Numbered from the stretch's first letter, positions 45,897-54,893 are shown. The stretch: 64,000 bases of DNA from Sphingobacterium micropteri (GCF_014692515.1 NZ_JACOIK010000005.1:300021-364020); one strand, 5' to 3'. The notes: generated from the letters alone by a model not told the origin. Numbers and translations: made by a program.

Positions 45897-46124
45897 ATGA
45901 GTGTCATTCCACAAAATTTTGAAGACTGGAAGGTCTGCATTGAAATGAAATGCGGCATCCCTTTGACACTGGAATTTGCAAAAAAACGTCTGGCCGTATA
46001 TGAAGACGAGACACTGGCCGAGACACGCAGGTTCATCAAACTATACGGGCGTGAGCATCTGCAACATATCAGAGAGTGGTTCCGGCAGATCGTCCGTGAG
46101 GAAGGAATTAAAATAAGGTTTTAA
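45897..46124 (+). CDS. Small cytoplasmic protein of the zinc locus
   Basis: 75 residues from ATG 45897 (an upstream start at 45813 would lie before the promoter). Sequence begins [16 protein letters not shown] and has [20 protein letters not shown] and [16 protein letters not shown], mostly helical with two Cys. I know of similar short proteins beside COG0523 genes in Bacteroidota but cannot name a function. The first gene of the operon after the Zur-like box. Confidence 0.65.
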   Translation: MSVIPQNFEDWKVCIEMKCGIPLTLEFAKKRLAVYEDETLAETRRFIKLYGREHLQHIREWFRQIVREEGIKIRF

Positions 46125-46136
46125 TAAAAAATAGCA

Positions 46137-47332
46137 ATGAACAGAAAATTCCCGTTACCGTTTTAAGCGGCTTTTTGGGAGCCGGAAAAACATCTTTGTT
46201 GAACCATGTGCTGCATAACAAAGAGGGGCAGAAAGTGGCCGTCATCGTAAATGACATGAGTGAGGTGAATATTGACGTGCAGGCGGTTGAACGTGAGAAC
46301 GTACTATCCCGTACCGAGGAGAAACTGGTTGAGATGAGCAATGGATGCATATGCTGTACACTGCGGGAAGATCTCATGGTCGAGGTAGAAAGATTGGCAC
46401 ACGAGAATAGGTTTGACTACCTCTTGATCGAAAGTACAGGAATCTCCGAACCCATTCCTGTTGCCCAGACATTTAGTTATGTCGATCCGAACAATGGTAT
46501 CGATCTCTCCTCTTTTAGTTATATCGACACCATGGTAACCGTTGTGGATTGTTTCAACTTTTTCCGGGATTTCGGCAGTGCGGAGACGCTTTGGGACAGG
46601 GAGCTAACGGATGATGACCTAGATAACCGGACTATCGTTAATCTGCTGACCGATCAGATCGAATTCGCCAATGTCATCATACTGAACAAGGCCGACTTGG
46701 TATCAGACGAGACACTGGGCGTTCTGGAGGCAGCGATCCGTAAGCTCAATCCTGGAGCCAAAACCATCCGTACACAGTTCGATCAGGTAGATCCGAAAGA
46801 TATCATGGGTACGGGTGCATTTGATTTTGAAGAGGCTTCATCTTCTGCAGGCTGGATAAAAGAACTGGAAACCGAGCATATGCCCGAAACAGAGGAATAC
46901 GGTATCTCGTCGTTCGTCTTCCGTTCACAACAGCCGTTTCATCCACAGCGGCTACATCAGTATCTTAATAAGGATTATCCACATAATATCATTCGGGCAA
47001 AAGGACTTTTCTGGATGGCATCCAGACCGGATATAGCTATCAGTTTCAGTCAGGCCGGCGGTAGTGTACGGTTGGAAAGTGCCGGCTCTTGGTGGAGCAG
47101 TATGCCCGAAGAAATGCGCTACCAGTATCCCGCCTACGCGGAGATACGGAGCGATCTGATGAAACGCTGGCACCCCCAATGGGAGGATAGAAAAAATGAA
47201 TTGGTGTTCATCGGTCAGAATCTGGAAAAGGAGAAGTGTATAGCAGAACTGGAAGCCTGTCTATTAACTGAAGAGGAAGCCGATGACTGGCGCTTTACAT
47301 GGTGGCAGGATGAATTTCCAAAAAATATTTAA
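46137..47332 (+). CDS. COG0523 (CobW-like) metallochaperone GTPase, apparent frameshift near start
   Basis: The frame from 46148 gives [20 protein letters not shown] (P-loop), the metal motif [33 protein letters not shown], and a C-terminal CobW_C domain ending in [14 protein letters not shown]. The only ATG, 46137, is out of frame by one base: adding one A to the run at 46145-46148 restores MNRK-IPVTV. Without it, translation would need TTG 46175, which removes the first Gly of the P-loop. A base lost in an A-run, or a sequencing error, is likely. COG0523 proteins allocate zinc under starvation. Confidence 0.8.
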
Positions 47333-47436
47333 AACCTAACATAACGGATATGAACAGAAGGGAATGGATAATAAGCAGCGGACTTCGCCTCGCTGGCTTG
47401 GAATATTCCTTTTATCGCCCGTTCAAATATAGAGAA

Positions 47437-48345
47437 ATGGAAAAAAAATCGCATTTTGACGTTATTATTGTTGGCGGAAGTTATGCCGGTCTCTCGGCTG
47501 CAATGGCTCTCGGTCGTTCGCTGCGGAATGTCCTCGTCATTGACAGCGGCTTGCCGTGTAACCGTTTTACGCCGCATTCGCACAACTTTATTACGCATGA
47601 TGGTTCTATCCCGAAAGAAATCACAGATAGAGCCAGATCACAGGTGCTTGCGTATCCTACGGTAGCGTTCTGTTTGGGACGTGTCATTAGTGCCCATAGG
47701 GCGACGGATGGCTATAGTATACAAGTGGAAGAAGGTACTTTATATACGGCACGTAAACTCGTGCTAGCTACAGGTGTACGCGATCTACTCCCTGATATCC
47801 CCGGCTTTGCGGAAAGTTGGGGGAAATCATTAATACATTGCCCCTATTGCCATGGCTACGAATTTAGAGAAAAAAAAACCGGTATTATAGTAAATGGAGA
47901 GAAAGCACTCCATCTGGCTTCGCTGGTGAACAACCTTACGGAAAACGTAACGATACTGACCAACGGAAATGCAGATTTTTCTGAAGAGCAGAGGGCAAAA
48001 TTGATTTCGCATGGCATCGGCATTGAACAGGAAAAGGTCGTGTCAATTGAACAGGTAAACGGAAATATCTATGGTGTCACCCTAGCCGACGGCCGTCCCC
48101 TGGATTTCGAAGCTCTGTATGCTGCACCCTCGTTCGAGCAACATTCCGGTATCTATAGCGATCTGGGCTGCGAGCTGACAGAATCCGGCCATATCAAGGT
48201 AGACCAATTCCAGCAGACTACCGTAAGCGGTGTGTTTGCGTGTGGAGATTGCTCTGGGATGTTGCGCTCGGTAGCTTATGCCGTTGCAACGGGCAATATT
48301 GCTGGTGCGATGGTCAACCACCAGATGGTACGGGACGATTTCTAG
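47437..48345 (+). CDS. Thioredoxin reductase-like FAD/NAD(P) oxidoreductase
   Basis: 302 residues from ATG 47437; the frame is open to ATG 47350, but those 29 codons lack family similarity. FAD site DVIIVGGSYAGLSAAMALGRS, redox pair in HCPYCHGYE, and VFACGDCSGMLRSVAYAVATG near the C-terminus. The CPYC pair fits the thioredoxin reductase family, whose usual motif is CATC. It may keep Cys ligands of the zinc-starvation proteins reduced; that is inference from the neighbours. It ends 18 bases before the yidD-like gene. Confidence 0.8.
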   Translation: MEKKSHFDVIIVGGSYAGLSAAMALGRSLRNVLVIDSGLPCNRFTPHSHNFITHDGSIPKEITDRARSQVLAYPTVAFCLGRVISAHRATDGYSIQVEEGTLYTARKLVLATGVRDLLPDIPGFAESWGKSLIHCPYCHGYEFREKKTGIIVNGEKALHLASLVNNLTENVTILTNGNADFSEEQRAKLISHGIGIEQEKVVSIEQVNGNIYGVTLADGRPLDFEALYAAPSFEQHSGIYSDLGCELTESGHIKVDQFQQTTVSGVFACGDCSGMLRSVAYAVATGNIAGAMVNHQMVRDDF

Positions 48346-48363
48346 ACATAATAACAGCGATAT

Positions 48364-48579
48364 ATGAAGCGATTATTTATACTACCGATCAGAGTCTACC
48401 AGTACCTCATCTCACCGGTGTTGGGCAATAACTGCAGGCATGTACCAAGCTGTTCGCAATATATGGTCGAAGCAATCAACGAATGGGGTATACGAAAAAA
48501 CGCTGAAATGTGGACGTGCAACATTCTGGAGCACATCAAGGCAGGAGATATGGACAAAGGGGGAAACGACGGGCAATAG
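48364..48579 (+). CDS. yidD: YidD-like protein, C-terminus replaced
   Basis: 71 residues. The first 42 are clear YidD ([33 protein letters not shown]), a small membrane-associated factor near membrane-protein insertion. The rest ([19 protein letters not shown]) lacks the usual RCHPWGG and DPVP. Exactly at the change, another frame begins to read as the C-terminal part of HisI, so the natural yidD 3' end has probably been deleted. The product may be non-functional. Confidence 0.6.
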   Translation: MKRLFILPIRVYQYLISPVLGNNCRHVPSCSQYMVEAINEWGIRKNAEMWTCNILEHIKAGDMDKGGNDGQ

Positions 48580-48755
48580 TCTTTCGATCGATCAGGTGCT
48601 CGTCGATTGTGATCAGGACGCCATTGTTTATAAGGTGACTTTAGAAAAGGGGGGGATGCCACACGGTTTCTTCCTCTGGCGAACACAGGAAAGCTTGGTT
48701 CTACAGAAGATTTGGAGAAGAGGGCAAACTTGATTTTCTTCCTGGAATGGAATAG
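48488..48755 (+). pseudogene. hisI: 3' remnant of a hisI (phosphoribosyl-AMP cyclohydrolase) paralog
   Basis: In the frame from 48488 the sequence reads [40 protein letters not shown] and CDQDAIVYKVTLEKGG, the C-terminal two-thirds of HisI. After a run of seven G (48649-48655) the frame moves by one and continues CHTVSSSGEHRKAWFYRRF to a stop at 48755. So there are two lesions: the N-terminal half is missing, and a G was added. The usual SCF Cys near the C-terminus is Trp here, as if this paralog had altered zinc binding. HisI paralogs are known in zinc-starvation loci. Confidence 0.75.
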
Positions 48756-48769
48756 AAAAAAATAAATAG

Positions 48770-49447
48770 ATGAAAATGAATGTTGATACAACAAATTCGG
48801 TGACGCTAACGGTCGATGATATAGGAGATTCGCATATCATGACGTCGGTGGACACACCGGTGCGTCCCAATGCATTTGAACGATCGGACGAAGAAAAGAT
48901 CGACCGCATAGCTAAACTGTTCTACGGCATTATGGAAGAACTAGGGCTGGATCTCGACGACGACAGTTTAAGCGGCACACCCTATCGGATAGCTAAGATG
49001 TATGTCCGTGAACTGTTTGACGGCCTCAATCCTGAAAACCAGCCAAAGCTTTCTACATTCGATAATAAGTATGCCTATGGCAAGATGCTTGTCGAAAAAG
49101 ATATACGCGTATCTTCGGCTTGTGAACACCATTTCCTTCCGATCATTGGTCGCGCGCATATAGCCTATATTGCAGAACAGAAAGTTATCGGCCTTTCCAA
49201 AATTAACCGGATCGTGGAGTACTATTCCCACCGGCCGCAGGTACAGGAACGCCTAACGTTACAGATCTTTCACGCACTGCGCACTGCGTTGGGTACGGAC
49301 AGCATCATTGTGGTAATCGATGCAGAGCATCTCTGCGTCTCGGCCCGTGGTGTCAAAGATGACCATAGCCGTACCGCGACCATCGAGTATGGAGGTGTGT
49401 TTGAACAGGAAAATTACAGAAGAGAATTTTTTGATCTCATAAAATAA
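48770..49447 (+). CDS. folE: GTP cyclohydrolase I
   Basis: 225 residues. Zinc site CEHHFLP and HLCVSARG; also LSGTPYRIAKMYVRELFDGL, GLSKINRIVEYYSHRPQVQERL and DHSRTATIEYGG. It converts GTP to dihydroneopterin triphosphate for folate. It keeps the zinc ligands, so it is a second or locus-specific copy served by the GTPase rather than a zinc-free version. It lies directly before the Fur-family gene, with no gap. Confidence 0.93.
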   Translation: MKMNVDTTNSVTLTVDDIGDSHIMTSVDTPVRPNAFERSDEEKIDRIAKLFYGIMEELGLDLDDDSLSGTPYRIAKMYVRELFDGLNPENQPKLSTFDNKYAYGKMLVEKDIRVSSACEHHFLPIIGRAHIAYIAEQKVIGLSKINRIVEYYSHRPQVQERLTLQIFHALRTALGTDSIIVVIDAEHLCVSARGVKDDHSRTATIEYGGVFEQENYRREFFDLIK

Positions 49448-49873
49448 ATGGACATGCCGGGAATTATGGAAATATTGAAAGAGCACGGCATCAGACCGAC
49501 CAGACTGCGCATCAGCGTGCTGGAGGTCTTGATGTCTACAGGAAAGTCCTATTCCTTTACCGAAATGCATGAACATTTTGGAAAGAAACGTGACCGGGTC
49601 ACGATCTATCGTACCTTCAACCTTTTCTGCGAGAGCCGGCTGATCCAGAGAGTTGTTGATGTCGATGGGGTTGTCAGGTTTTACTACTGTGAGTCCGCAG
49701 CCGAAATCCATCCATCCTTCCGCTGTCGTGAATGCGGCATGACAAAGGCGCTTAGTCCGTTGCCAGACTATTACAAAGCAGAACTGGGCAACCACCACAT
49801 GGATGATGCAGTCCTGCTGTTTTCAGGGATATGTGAAGGATGTAGAAAACACGGAAAGAACAGAAAAAGGTAG
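49448..49873 (+). CDS. zur: Fur-family regulator, probable Zur
   Basis: 141 residues. Fur winged helix (GIRPTRLRISVLEVLMSTG, DRVTIYRTFNLFCES) and dimer domain with EIHPSFRCRECGMT and ICEGCRKH, which supply the structural-zinc Cys pairs. In a locus with FolE, COG0523 GTPases and a ZnuD-like receptor it is most likely the zinc sensor that binds the GCAA-N5-TTGC boxes. Its start follows folE's stop directly. Confidence 0.85.
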   Translation: MDMPGIMEILKEHGIRPTRLRISVLEVLMSTGKSYSFTEMHEHFGKKRDRVTIYRTFNLFCESRLIQRVVDVDGVVRFYYCESAAEIHPSFRCRECGMTKALSPLPDYYKAELGNHHMDDAVLLFSGICEGCRKHGKNRKR

Positions 49874-49938
49874 TTGACTCATGACGCATAAATAATCGAA
49901 ACCCTTTTGTTACCAAAAAGGTTCTTGGACGAAAAAAT

Positions 49939-50518
49939 ATGATACATGAAAAAGATATACGGCCGGTGACTATACTGACCGGATTTTTAGGCTCAGGAAA
50001 GACAACGTTCCTAATGCACTGATGGCTTCCAATCTGGATATACGTTATGCTATCATCGAAAACGAGATCGGGGAGATTAACGTGGACGGTATGCTGGTAT
50101 CCAAAAATTACGACCAGCTCATAGACTTGCAAAACGGTTGCCTGTGCTGTACGCTCAATGACGATCTTTACGGTGCATTGGAAATTCTGCACGGACAGGC
50201 GGACGGTTTTGATGAACTGATCATTGAATGTACCGGGCTAGCTCTTCCTGCACCTTTATCTTGGACTGAGCAGATTAGTGGGAAAGCACCGTGACAAGGA
50301 TCTACCGGATGAAAGGAGTAGGACATAAAGCGGACGAGCAAAAAAGGATTATTGTACAGGCCGTGGGGGCCCGGGTTGACATGGACTATGGCGGTTCTTG
50401 GAAAGAAAACGAAGATCGACGGAATACAATGGTATTTATCGGAAAAGACATAGATAGTCTCCATATCGATCAGCTACTTAATGAATTGTTATATATAAAC
50501 ACAGATAAAGTAAGCTAG
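49939..50518 (+). pseudogene. Second COG0523 GTPase, frameshifted and internally deleted
   Basis: ATG 49939 opens HEKDIRPVTILTGFLGSGKTTFL, then MH and a stop at 50020-50022. Adding one A at 50013-50014 would give TFLNALMASNLD in frame with the next part, which has IENEIGEINVDGMLVS and NGCLCCTLNDDLYG. That part stops at 50294 soon after IECTGLALP. The CobW C-terminal domain follows in another frame (RIYRMKGVGHKADE to MVFIGKDID, ending 50518). The middle 150 or so residues, including the NKxD guanine site, are missing. It cannot make a functional GTPase. Confidence 0.85.
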
Positions 50519-50535
50519 ATAGGAAATAAAAACAA

Positions 50536-50568
50536 AAAACCCGCAAATCCATAGAATTTGCGGGTTTT
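50536..50568 (+). terminator. Terminator at the end of the zinc island
   Basis: A 13-base stem (AAAACCCGCAAAT and ATTTGCGGGTTTT) around a 7-base loop, with T on the plus side and A on the minus side, so it can act both ways. It separates the zinc island from tRNA-Pro. Confidence 0.85.
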
Positions 50569-50592
50569 CGACCTTACTTGTTGTAAGTTTTG

Positions 50593-50666
50593 TCGGGGTG
50601 GCAGGATTCGAACCTACGACCTCCACATCCCAAATGTGGCGCGATACCGGGCTACGCTACACCCCG
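50593..50666 (-). tRNA. tRNA-Pro (anticodon TGG)
   Basis: On the minus strand the sequence folds with acceptor CGGGGTG/CACCCCG, discriminator A, anticodon stem CCACA/TGTGG around loop TTTGGGA (anticodon TGG), and T-arm GGTTCGAATCC. CCA is not encoded. The 3' ends of tRNA genes are common island integration sites, and the zinc island ends 75 bases away, but no attachment repeat was found. Confidence 0.95.
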
Positions 50667-51067
50667 AATAGGTATCACCTATATTTTAGGTGGCACAAAT
50701 ATACGGTATATTTGATGGTTGTCAATATGTTTTTTCGTTTAGTAACTTAAATGATTGATAATATGATAAATATTTTTTTTATTCAAATGTTTAGGGTTAC
50801 ATCGATGAAGCAAACATGGATGAATTAATGAAGATATGCTTTGAGTTCGTTTTGTAATTGAACATTTATTAAACAAACAAGTATATTTCAAAACCATCCA
50901 AATGGTAGCTTAATATATAGTAACGTACATCTGCAATAAACACATTTGCGATTACGATAAAGTGTTTTGTCTTTATGACAACGTACAATAAATGTAAGTT
51001 TAGATACTATGTATTTGTTTTGATGAATATATACGCTGCCTTAAATATACCTGAGTTTGCACTTATG
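50667..51067. other. AT-rich intergenic stretch after the tRNA
   Basis: About 400 bases with no supported gene. The first part is very AT-rich. From about 50920 short TACGTA-like and ACAACGTAC-like motifs appear that resemble the following repeat array, without clear phase. Confidence 0.5.
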
Positions 51068-51466
51068 CTACGTAACATGCGTTTAACGAAAGACAGGTTT
51101 ACGTGTAGCAATATGTTGTTTAATGTAAAGTGTAATTAGTTTACAATGAAACGTCTGTAGCGCGACACATAGCGGAGTGCGGATAAAAAGAAAACGAGTG
51201 TGGGAGGGGATATGTACACTACATTCATGCCGTAGAATGCTGAAAGCTGTGTAAGGAGCCTTATAGTAGTAAAATCGTTTACGGCGATGCTGAAAAATCC
51301 CACGAGGATAGTCGCGTCTACGGATGATATCGTTTCCAAAAATGTTGTAGCTACGACAAAAAATGTTATAGCTACGACAAAGTACATTGCACTCAAGTCC
51401 ATGTTACGTAGCAAATGCGACACTAAATGAATAATAATTCGCAATATCTACAACATATTTTTTAAG
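51068..51466. repeat. Second degenerate 21-bp array, core TTGTAGCTACGACAA
   Basis: Two nearly identical adjacent units (51341-51361 and 51362-51382, differing at two of 21 positions) contain a palindromic GTAGCTAC centre flanked by TTG or TTA and ACAA. Units at 51383-51403, 51404-51424 and 51152-51172 keep part of it (GTAGC, GCGACA). Between 51152 and 51466 a weak 21-base phase continues. The minus-strand reading gives heptads such as YFVVAIT and FFVVATT, so the 101-codon ORF here (51136-51444) is a product of the repeat, not a gene. It lies between tRNA-Pro and a lipoprotein gene. Confidence 0.6.
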
Positions 51467-51564
51467 AATCGGTCTATAAAGCAGCTATGCGAATGATATG
51501 CAGTGCCGATAAATAAGCTTTGTTAGCCGTTTTTTAATATGAGGATAGTTTATGGAAGAGTTAT

Positions 51565-51597
51565 AAAAAACAACCATGCAATTATAGTACATGGCTG
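51565..51597 (-). terminator. Terminator of the small lipoprotein gene
   Basis: On the minus strand, CAGCCATG pairs with CATGGTTG (one G-U) around an 11-base loop and is followed by six T. It lies 29 bases after the lipoprotein stop. Confidence 0.8.
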
Positions 51598-51625
51598 CTT
51601 TCTTTTCTAAGCGTTGAATACAAAA

Positions 51626-52039
51626 TTATTGTACAAAATCAGCTTCCGTCAATGAAATTTTGATAAAAAGGTGTTCAGGGATCGGAACAGATACCCCGTC
51701 TTCCAGAATCGGATCCTGTGCATAGAGCCTCACGGATCCCGTGGTATAATCATATGAATAAGCAACACCGTCGAGAGTGGTAGGGACAGCGAAATAAGTT
51801 TTCTCGTTGTCAAAACTAATTGCCACATTAATAATCCCTTGGTTTACATAATAATCCCTCAGTTCAGGAACGTCCAAATCGACATAATCCGTATCAAAAT
51901 CATCAACTCCCCACTGATTTGCTGTTCGCTCGTATACCATAGTGATACTCGGTACCACATCATAATATTCTTTTGTACAACTACTTGTCGCGGCTAAGGC
52001 AGCTGTACCAATTAAAAAGGCTAATAAAAATCTTTTCAT
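51626..52039 (-). CDS. Small lipoprotein of unknown function
   Basis: 137 residues from ATG 52039, which starts a good lipoprotein signal (FLLAFLIGTAALAATSSCTKEYYD). The mature part has IINVAISFDNEKTYFAVPTT and HLFIKISLTEADF, beta-rich and acidic. I recognise no family beyond general Bacteroidota lipoproteins. It lies alone between two terminators. Confidence 0.75.
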   Translation of the reverse strand: MKRFLLAFLIGTAALAATSSCTKEYYDVVPSITMVYERTANQWGVDDFDTDYVDLDVPELRDYYVNQGIINVAISFDNEKTYFAVPTTLDGVAYSYDYTTGSVRLYAQDPILEDGVSVPIPEHLFIKISLTEADFVQ

Positions 52040-52136
52040 GTGTATTGTATTAAGGGTTATCAAATGTTGTTCATATTTAATAAGACGTTAAAAAACGTTA
52101 ATAGTTTAGATGAAAGAGCAAAAAATAAGCCAAATA

Positions 52137-52168
52137 AAAAGCGCTATGTCTTTCGGCATAGCGCTTTT
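52137..52168 (-). terminator. Terminator of clpC
   Basis: A perfect 12-base stem (AAAAGCGCTATG and CATAGCGCTTTT) with an 8-base loop. It lies 14 bases after the clpC stop on the minus strand. Confidence 0.9.
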
Positions 52169-52181
52169 CCTATCTGAAACT

Positions 52182-54746
52182 TTATTCCTTTTCTTTATCG
52201 TTGGATTCTGAAACATCAGATTCAATGGAATCACCAGATGTCTCCTTCGGATTGACACTACTAACGGTGATCTCCTTTTTATCGTCATCGTAATCGATGT
52301 TCAGTTTTGAACCATTTTTAACCTCTCCTTTCAGTATTTCTTCAGCAATTGGATCCTCTAAATACTTTTGGATAGCCCGTTTTAATGGGCGCGCTCCAAA
52401 GTTACTATCATACCCTTTTTCGGCGATAAAGTCTTTCGCTTTATCGGTGAGTTTTATATGATAACCTAAACTTTCGATTCGATGGAATAGTGATCTTAGT
52501 TCAATGTCAATGATCTTAAAGATATGCTCTTTAGCCAATGAATTGAACACAATAACATCATCGACACGGTTCAAGAACTCCGGTGCAAATGCGCGTTTCA
52601 GAGCAGTTTCGATAACCCCTCTCGAATGGGAATCCGCCTGATTCGCTTTTGCTGCAGTAGTAAACCCAACGCCTTGACCGAACTCCTTCAATTGGCGAGC
52701 ACCGATATTCGAAGTCATAATAATGATTGTGTTGCGGAAATCTACTTTTCTCCCCAAGCTATCTGTTAATTGACCTTCATCCAATACTTGTAACAATAGA
52801 TTGAATACATCCGGGTGCGCTTTCTCGATTTCATCGAGTAGAACTACCGCATATGGTTTGCGACGTACCTTCTCGGTCAACTGTCCACCTTCTTCATATC
52901 CTACATATCCGGGAGGCGCTCCGACTAAACGTGACACCGCGAATTTTTCCATATATTCACTCATGTCAATTTGGATTAAGGCATCTTCCGAATCAAACAT
53001 AAAGCGAGCCAGCTCTTTCGCTAATTCGGTTTTACCTACGCCAGTAGGGCCTAAGAATATAAAGGAGCCGATAGGTTTCTTCGGATCTTTCAGTCCGGCA
53101 CGTGTCCGTTGTATAGCTTTTACCAATTTTTGTACAGCGTCATCCTGTCCTATAATACGACCCTTAACTGCTTCCCCCATATTCAATAGTTTCTGACTAT
53201 CCGATTGGCTTACGCGCTGTACCGGGATACCCGTCATCATCGACACCACTTCCGCCACATTATCTTCCGCTACCGTATAACGCTTGGATTTCGTTTCTGC
53301 CTCCCAAGCTGCTTTTTCCTTTTCAAGTTGGTCGAGTAGTTTTTTCTCTGTATCCCGTAGCTTTGCTGCTTCTTCATATTTCTGGCTGCGCACCACTTTA
53401 TTCTTTTCGACCTTAACTTCCTCAATCTTCTCTTCGATATCTAAAATAGATTGCGGAACATGGATATTATTTAAGTGTACACGTGAGCCAGCTTCGTCTA
53501 GCGCGTCAATAGCTTTATCCGGTAAGAAGCGGTCGGTAATATAGCGGGTAGTTAGGGAGACACAGGCCTCAATTGCATCCGCTGTATAGGTGACATTGTG
53601 ATGTTCCTCGTATTTATCTTTGATACGATTCAGAATTTCTATCGTTTCATCATGCGAAGCAGGCTCGACAACGACTTTTTGAAAACGACGATCCAAGGCG
53701 CCATCTTTTTCGATATACTGACGGTATTCATCTAATGTAGTAGCACCGATACATTGGATCTCACCTCGAGCCAGTGCCGGTTTGAACATATTCGAAGCAT
53801 CCAAAGAACCTGAAGCACCACCTGCTCCTACGATAGTATGGATCTCATCGATAAATAAAATTACATCGGGCGATTTTTCCAGCTCGTTCATCACGGCCTT
53901 CATCCGTTCTTCAAACTGACCGCGATATTTTGTGCCTGCTACTAAAGAGGCTAAATCCAAGGTGACCACCCGTTTGTTGAATAACACGCGAGATACTTTG
54001 CGTTGCACAATGCGTAGCGCTAAGCCTTCGGCTATAGCCGATTTACCAACCCCCGGCTCTCCAATTAAAATCGGGTTATTTTTCTTGCGGCGCGAAAGAA
54101 TCTGTGAAACACGCTCAATTTCTTTCTCACGACCGACAATAGGATCCAATCGGCCTTCCTCTGCCGCCTTGGTTAAATCGCGTCCGAAATTGTCTAATAC
54201 AGGTGTTTTTGACTTGATGTCAGAAACTTTCTTCGGTGCTGTAAATTGTTGATCGTCGTCTGCAAAATCATCATCTCCAGTAGACGAACTCGATGCTTCG
54301 TCCGTAATGGTTGTTTTGTTTTGCTCAACTTCGCTCTTAAATATATCGTACGTAATGCTGTATTGTTGCAAGACCTGTGACGCGATATTTTCCTCGTCTC
54401 GTAAAATAGCCAATAGTAAATGTTCTGTGCCAATCACATCACTTTTGAAAATCTTAGCCTCCAAATACGTTATTTTCAGTACTTTCTCTGCTTGCTTAGT
54501 CAACGGCATATTTCCGATAGGCGCACGAGACATCGACGACCCTTTTACGGCATCTTCGGTAGATTGACGGATTGATCCTATATCGACTCCAATATTTTTC
54601 AAAATCTTTATCGCCACTCCATCGCCTTCACGAATCAAGCCGAGTAAAAGATGTTCCGTGCCAATATAATCATGGCGGAGTCTTAACGCTTCTTCTCGAC
54701 TATAAGAAATGACATCTTTTACGCGTGGTGAAAATTTTGCTTCCAT
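52182..54746 (-). CDS. clpC: ATP-dependent Clp protease ATP-binding subunit ClpC
   Basis: 854 residues. Double Clp N-domain (FSPRVKDVISYSREEALRL), first AAA domain with GEPGVGKSAIAEGLA, a coiled middle region with a UVR motif (RSQKYEEAAKLRDTEKKLL), second AAA domain with FLGPTGVGKTELAKELA and VVLLDEIEKAHPDVF, and an acidic C-terminus. It unfolds proteins for ClpP. It is transcribed alone, divergently from ettA. Confidence 0.97.
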   Translation of the reverse strand: MEAKFSPRVKDVISYSREEALRLRHDYIGTEHLLLGLIREGDGVAIKILKNIGVDIGSIRQSTEDAVKGSSMSRAPIGNMPLTKQAEKVLKITYLEAKIFKSDVIGTEHLLLAILRDEENIASQVLQQYSITYDIFKSEVEQNKTTITDEASSSSTGDDDFADDDQQFTAPKKVSDIKSKTPVLDNFGRDLTKAAEEGRLDPIVGREKEIERVSQILSRRKKNNPILIGEPGVGKSAIAEGLALRIVQRKVSRVLFNKRVVTLDLASLVAGTKYRGQFEERMKAVMNELEKSPDVILFIDEIHTIVGAGGASGSLDASNMFKPALARGEIQCIGATTLDEYRQYIEKDGALDRRFQKVVVEPASHDETIEILNRIKDKYEEHHNVTYTADAIEACVSLTTRYITDRFLPDKAIDALDEAGSRVHLNNIHVPQSILDIEEKIEEVKVEKNKVVRSQKYEEAAKLRDTEKKLLDQLEKEKAAWEAETKSKRYTVAEDNVAEVVSMMTGIPVQRVSQSDSQKLLNMGEAVKGRIIGQDDAVQKLVKAIQRTRAGLKDPKKPIGSFIFLGPTGVGKTELAKELARFMFDSEDALIQIDMSEYMEKFAVSRLVGAPPGYVGYEEGGQLTEKVRRKPYAVVLLDEIEKAHPDVFNLLLQVLDEGQLTDSLGRKVDFRNTIIIMTSNIGARQLKEFGQGVGFTTAAKANQADSHSRGVIETALKRAFAPEFLNRVDDVIVFNSLAKEHIFKIIDIELRSLFHRIESLGYHIKLTDKAKDFIAEKGYDSNFGARPLKRAIQKYLEDPIAEEILKGEVKNGSKLNIDYDDDKKEITVSSVNPKETSGDSIESDVSESNDKEKE

Positions 54747-54893
54747 TATTAACCTTTCCTGTTTTAATGATAGGATGATATAAATGTATAAAAATAAATT
54801 ATAAATCCTATGCTATGTTCTGTCAGATTTATCAATAATTACGCCATAGCCCCGAAACTATCAAAATGGCAGTCCTCCCGAACTAAAAATGAC

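Noticed and set aside
47350..47436. 29-codon N-terminal extension of the thioredoxin-reductase-like protein
   Set aside because: No similarity to the family and no clear signal peptide; the FAD motif begins right after ATG 47437. Kept as a possible alternative start.
48770..49447. FolE as a zinc-independent isozyme
   Set aside because: The zinc ligands CEHH and HLC are all present; it is the ordinary type.
50593..50666. tRNA-Pro as integration site of the zinc island
   Set aside because: No repeat of the tRNA 3' end was found at the other island border and no integrase gene is present.
51136..51444. 102-codon minus-strand hydrophobic ORF
   Set aside because: The hydrophobic heptads follow from the 21-base repeat; no homology or promoter supports a gene.
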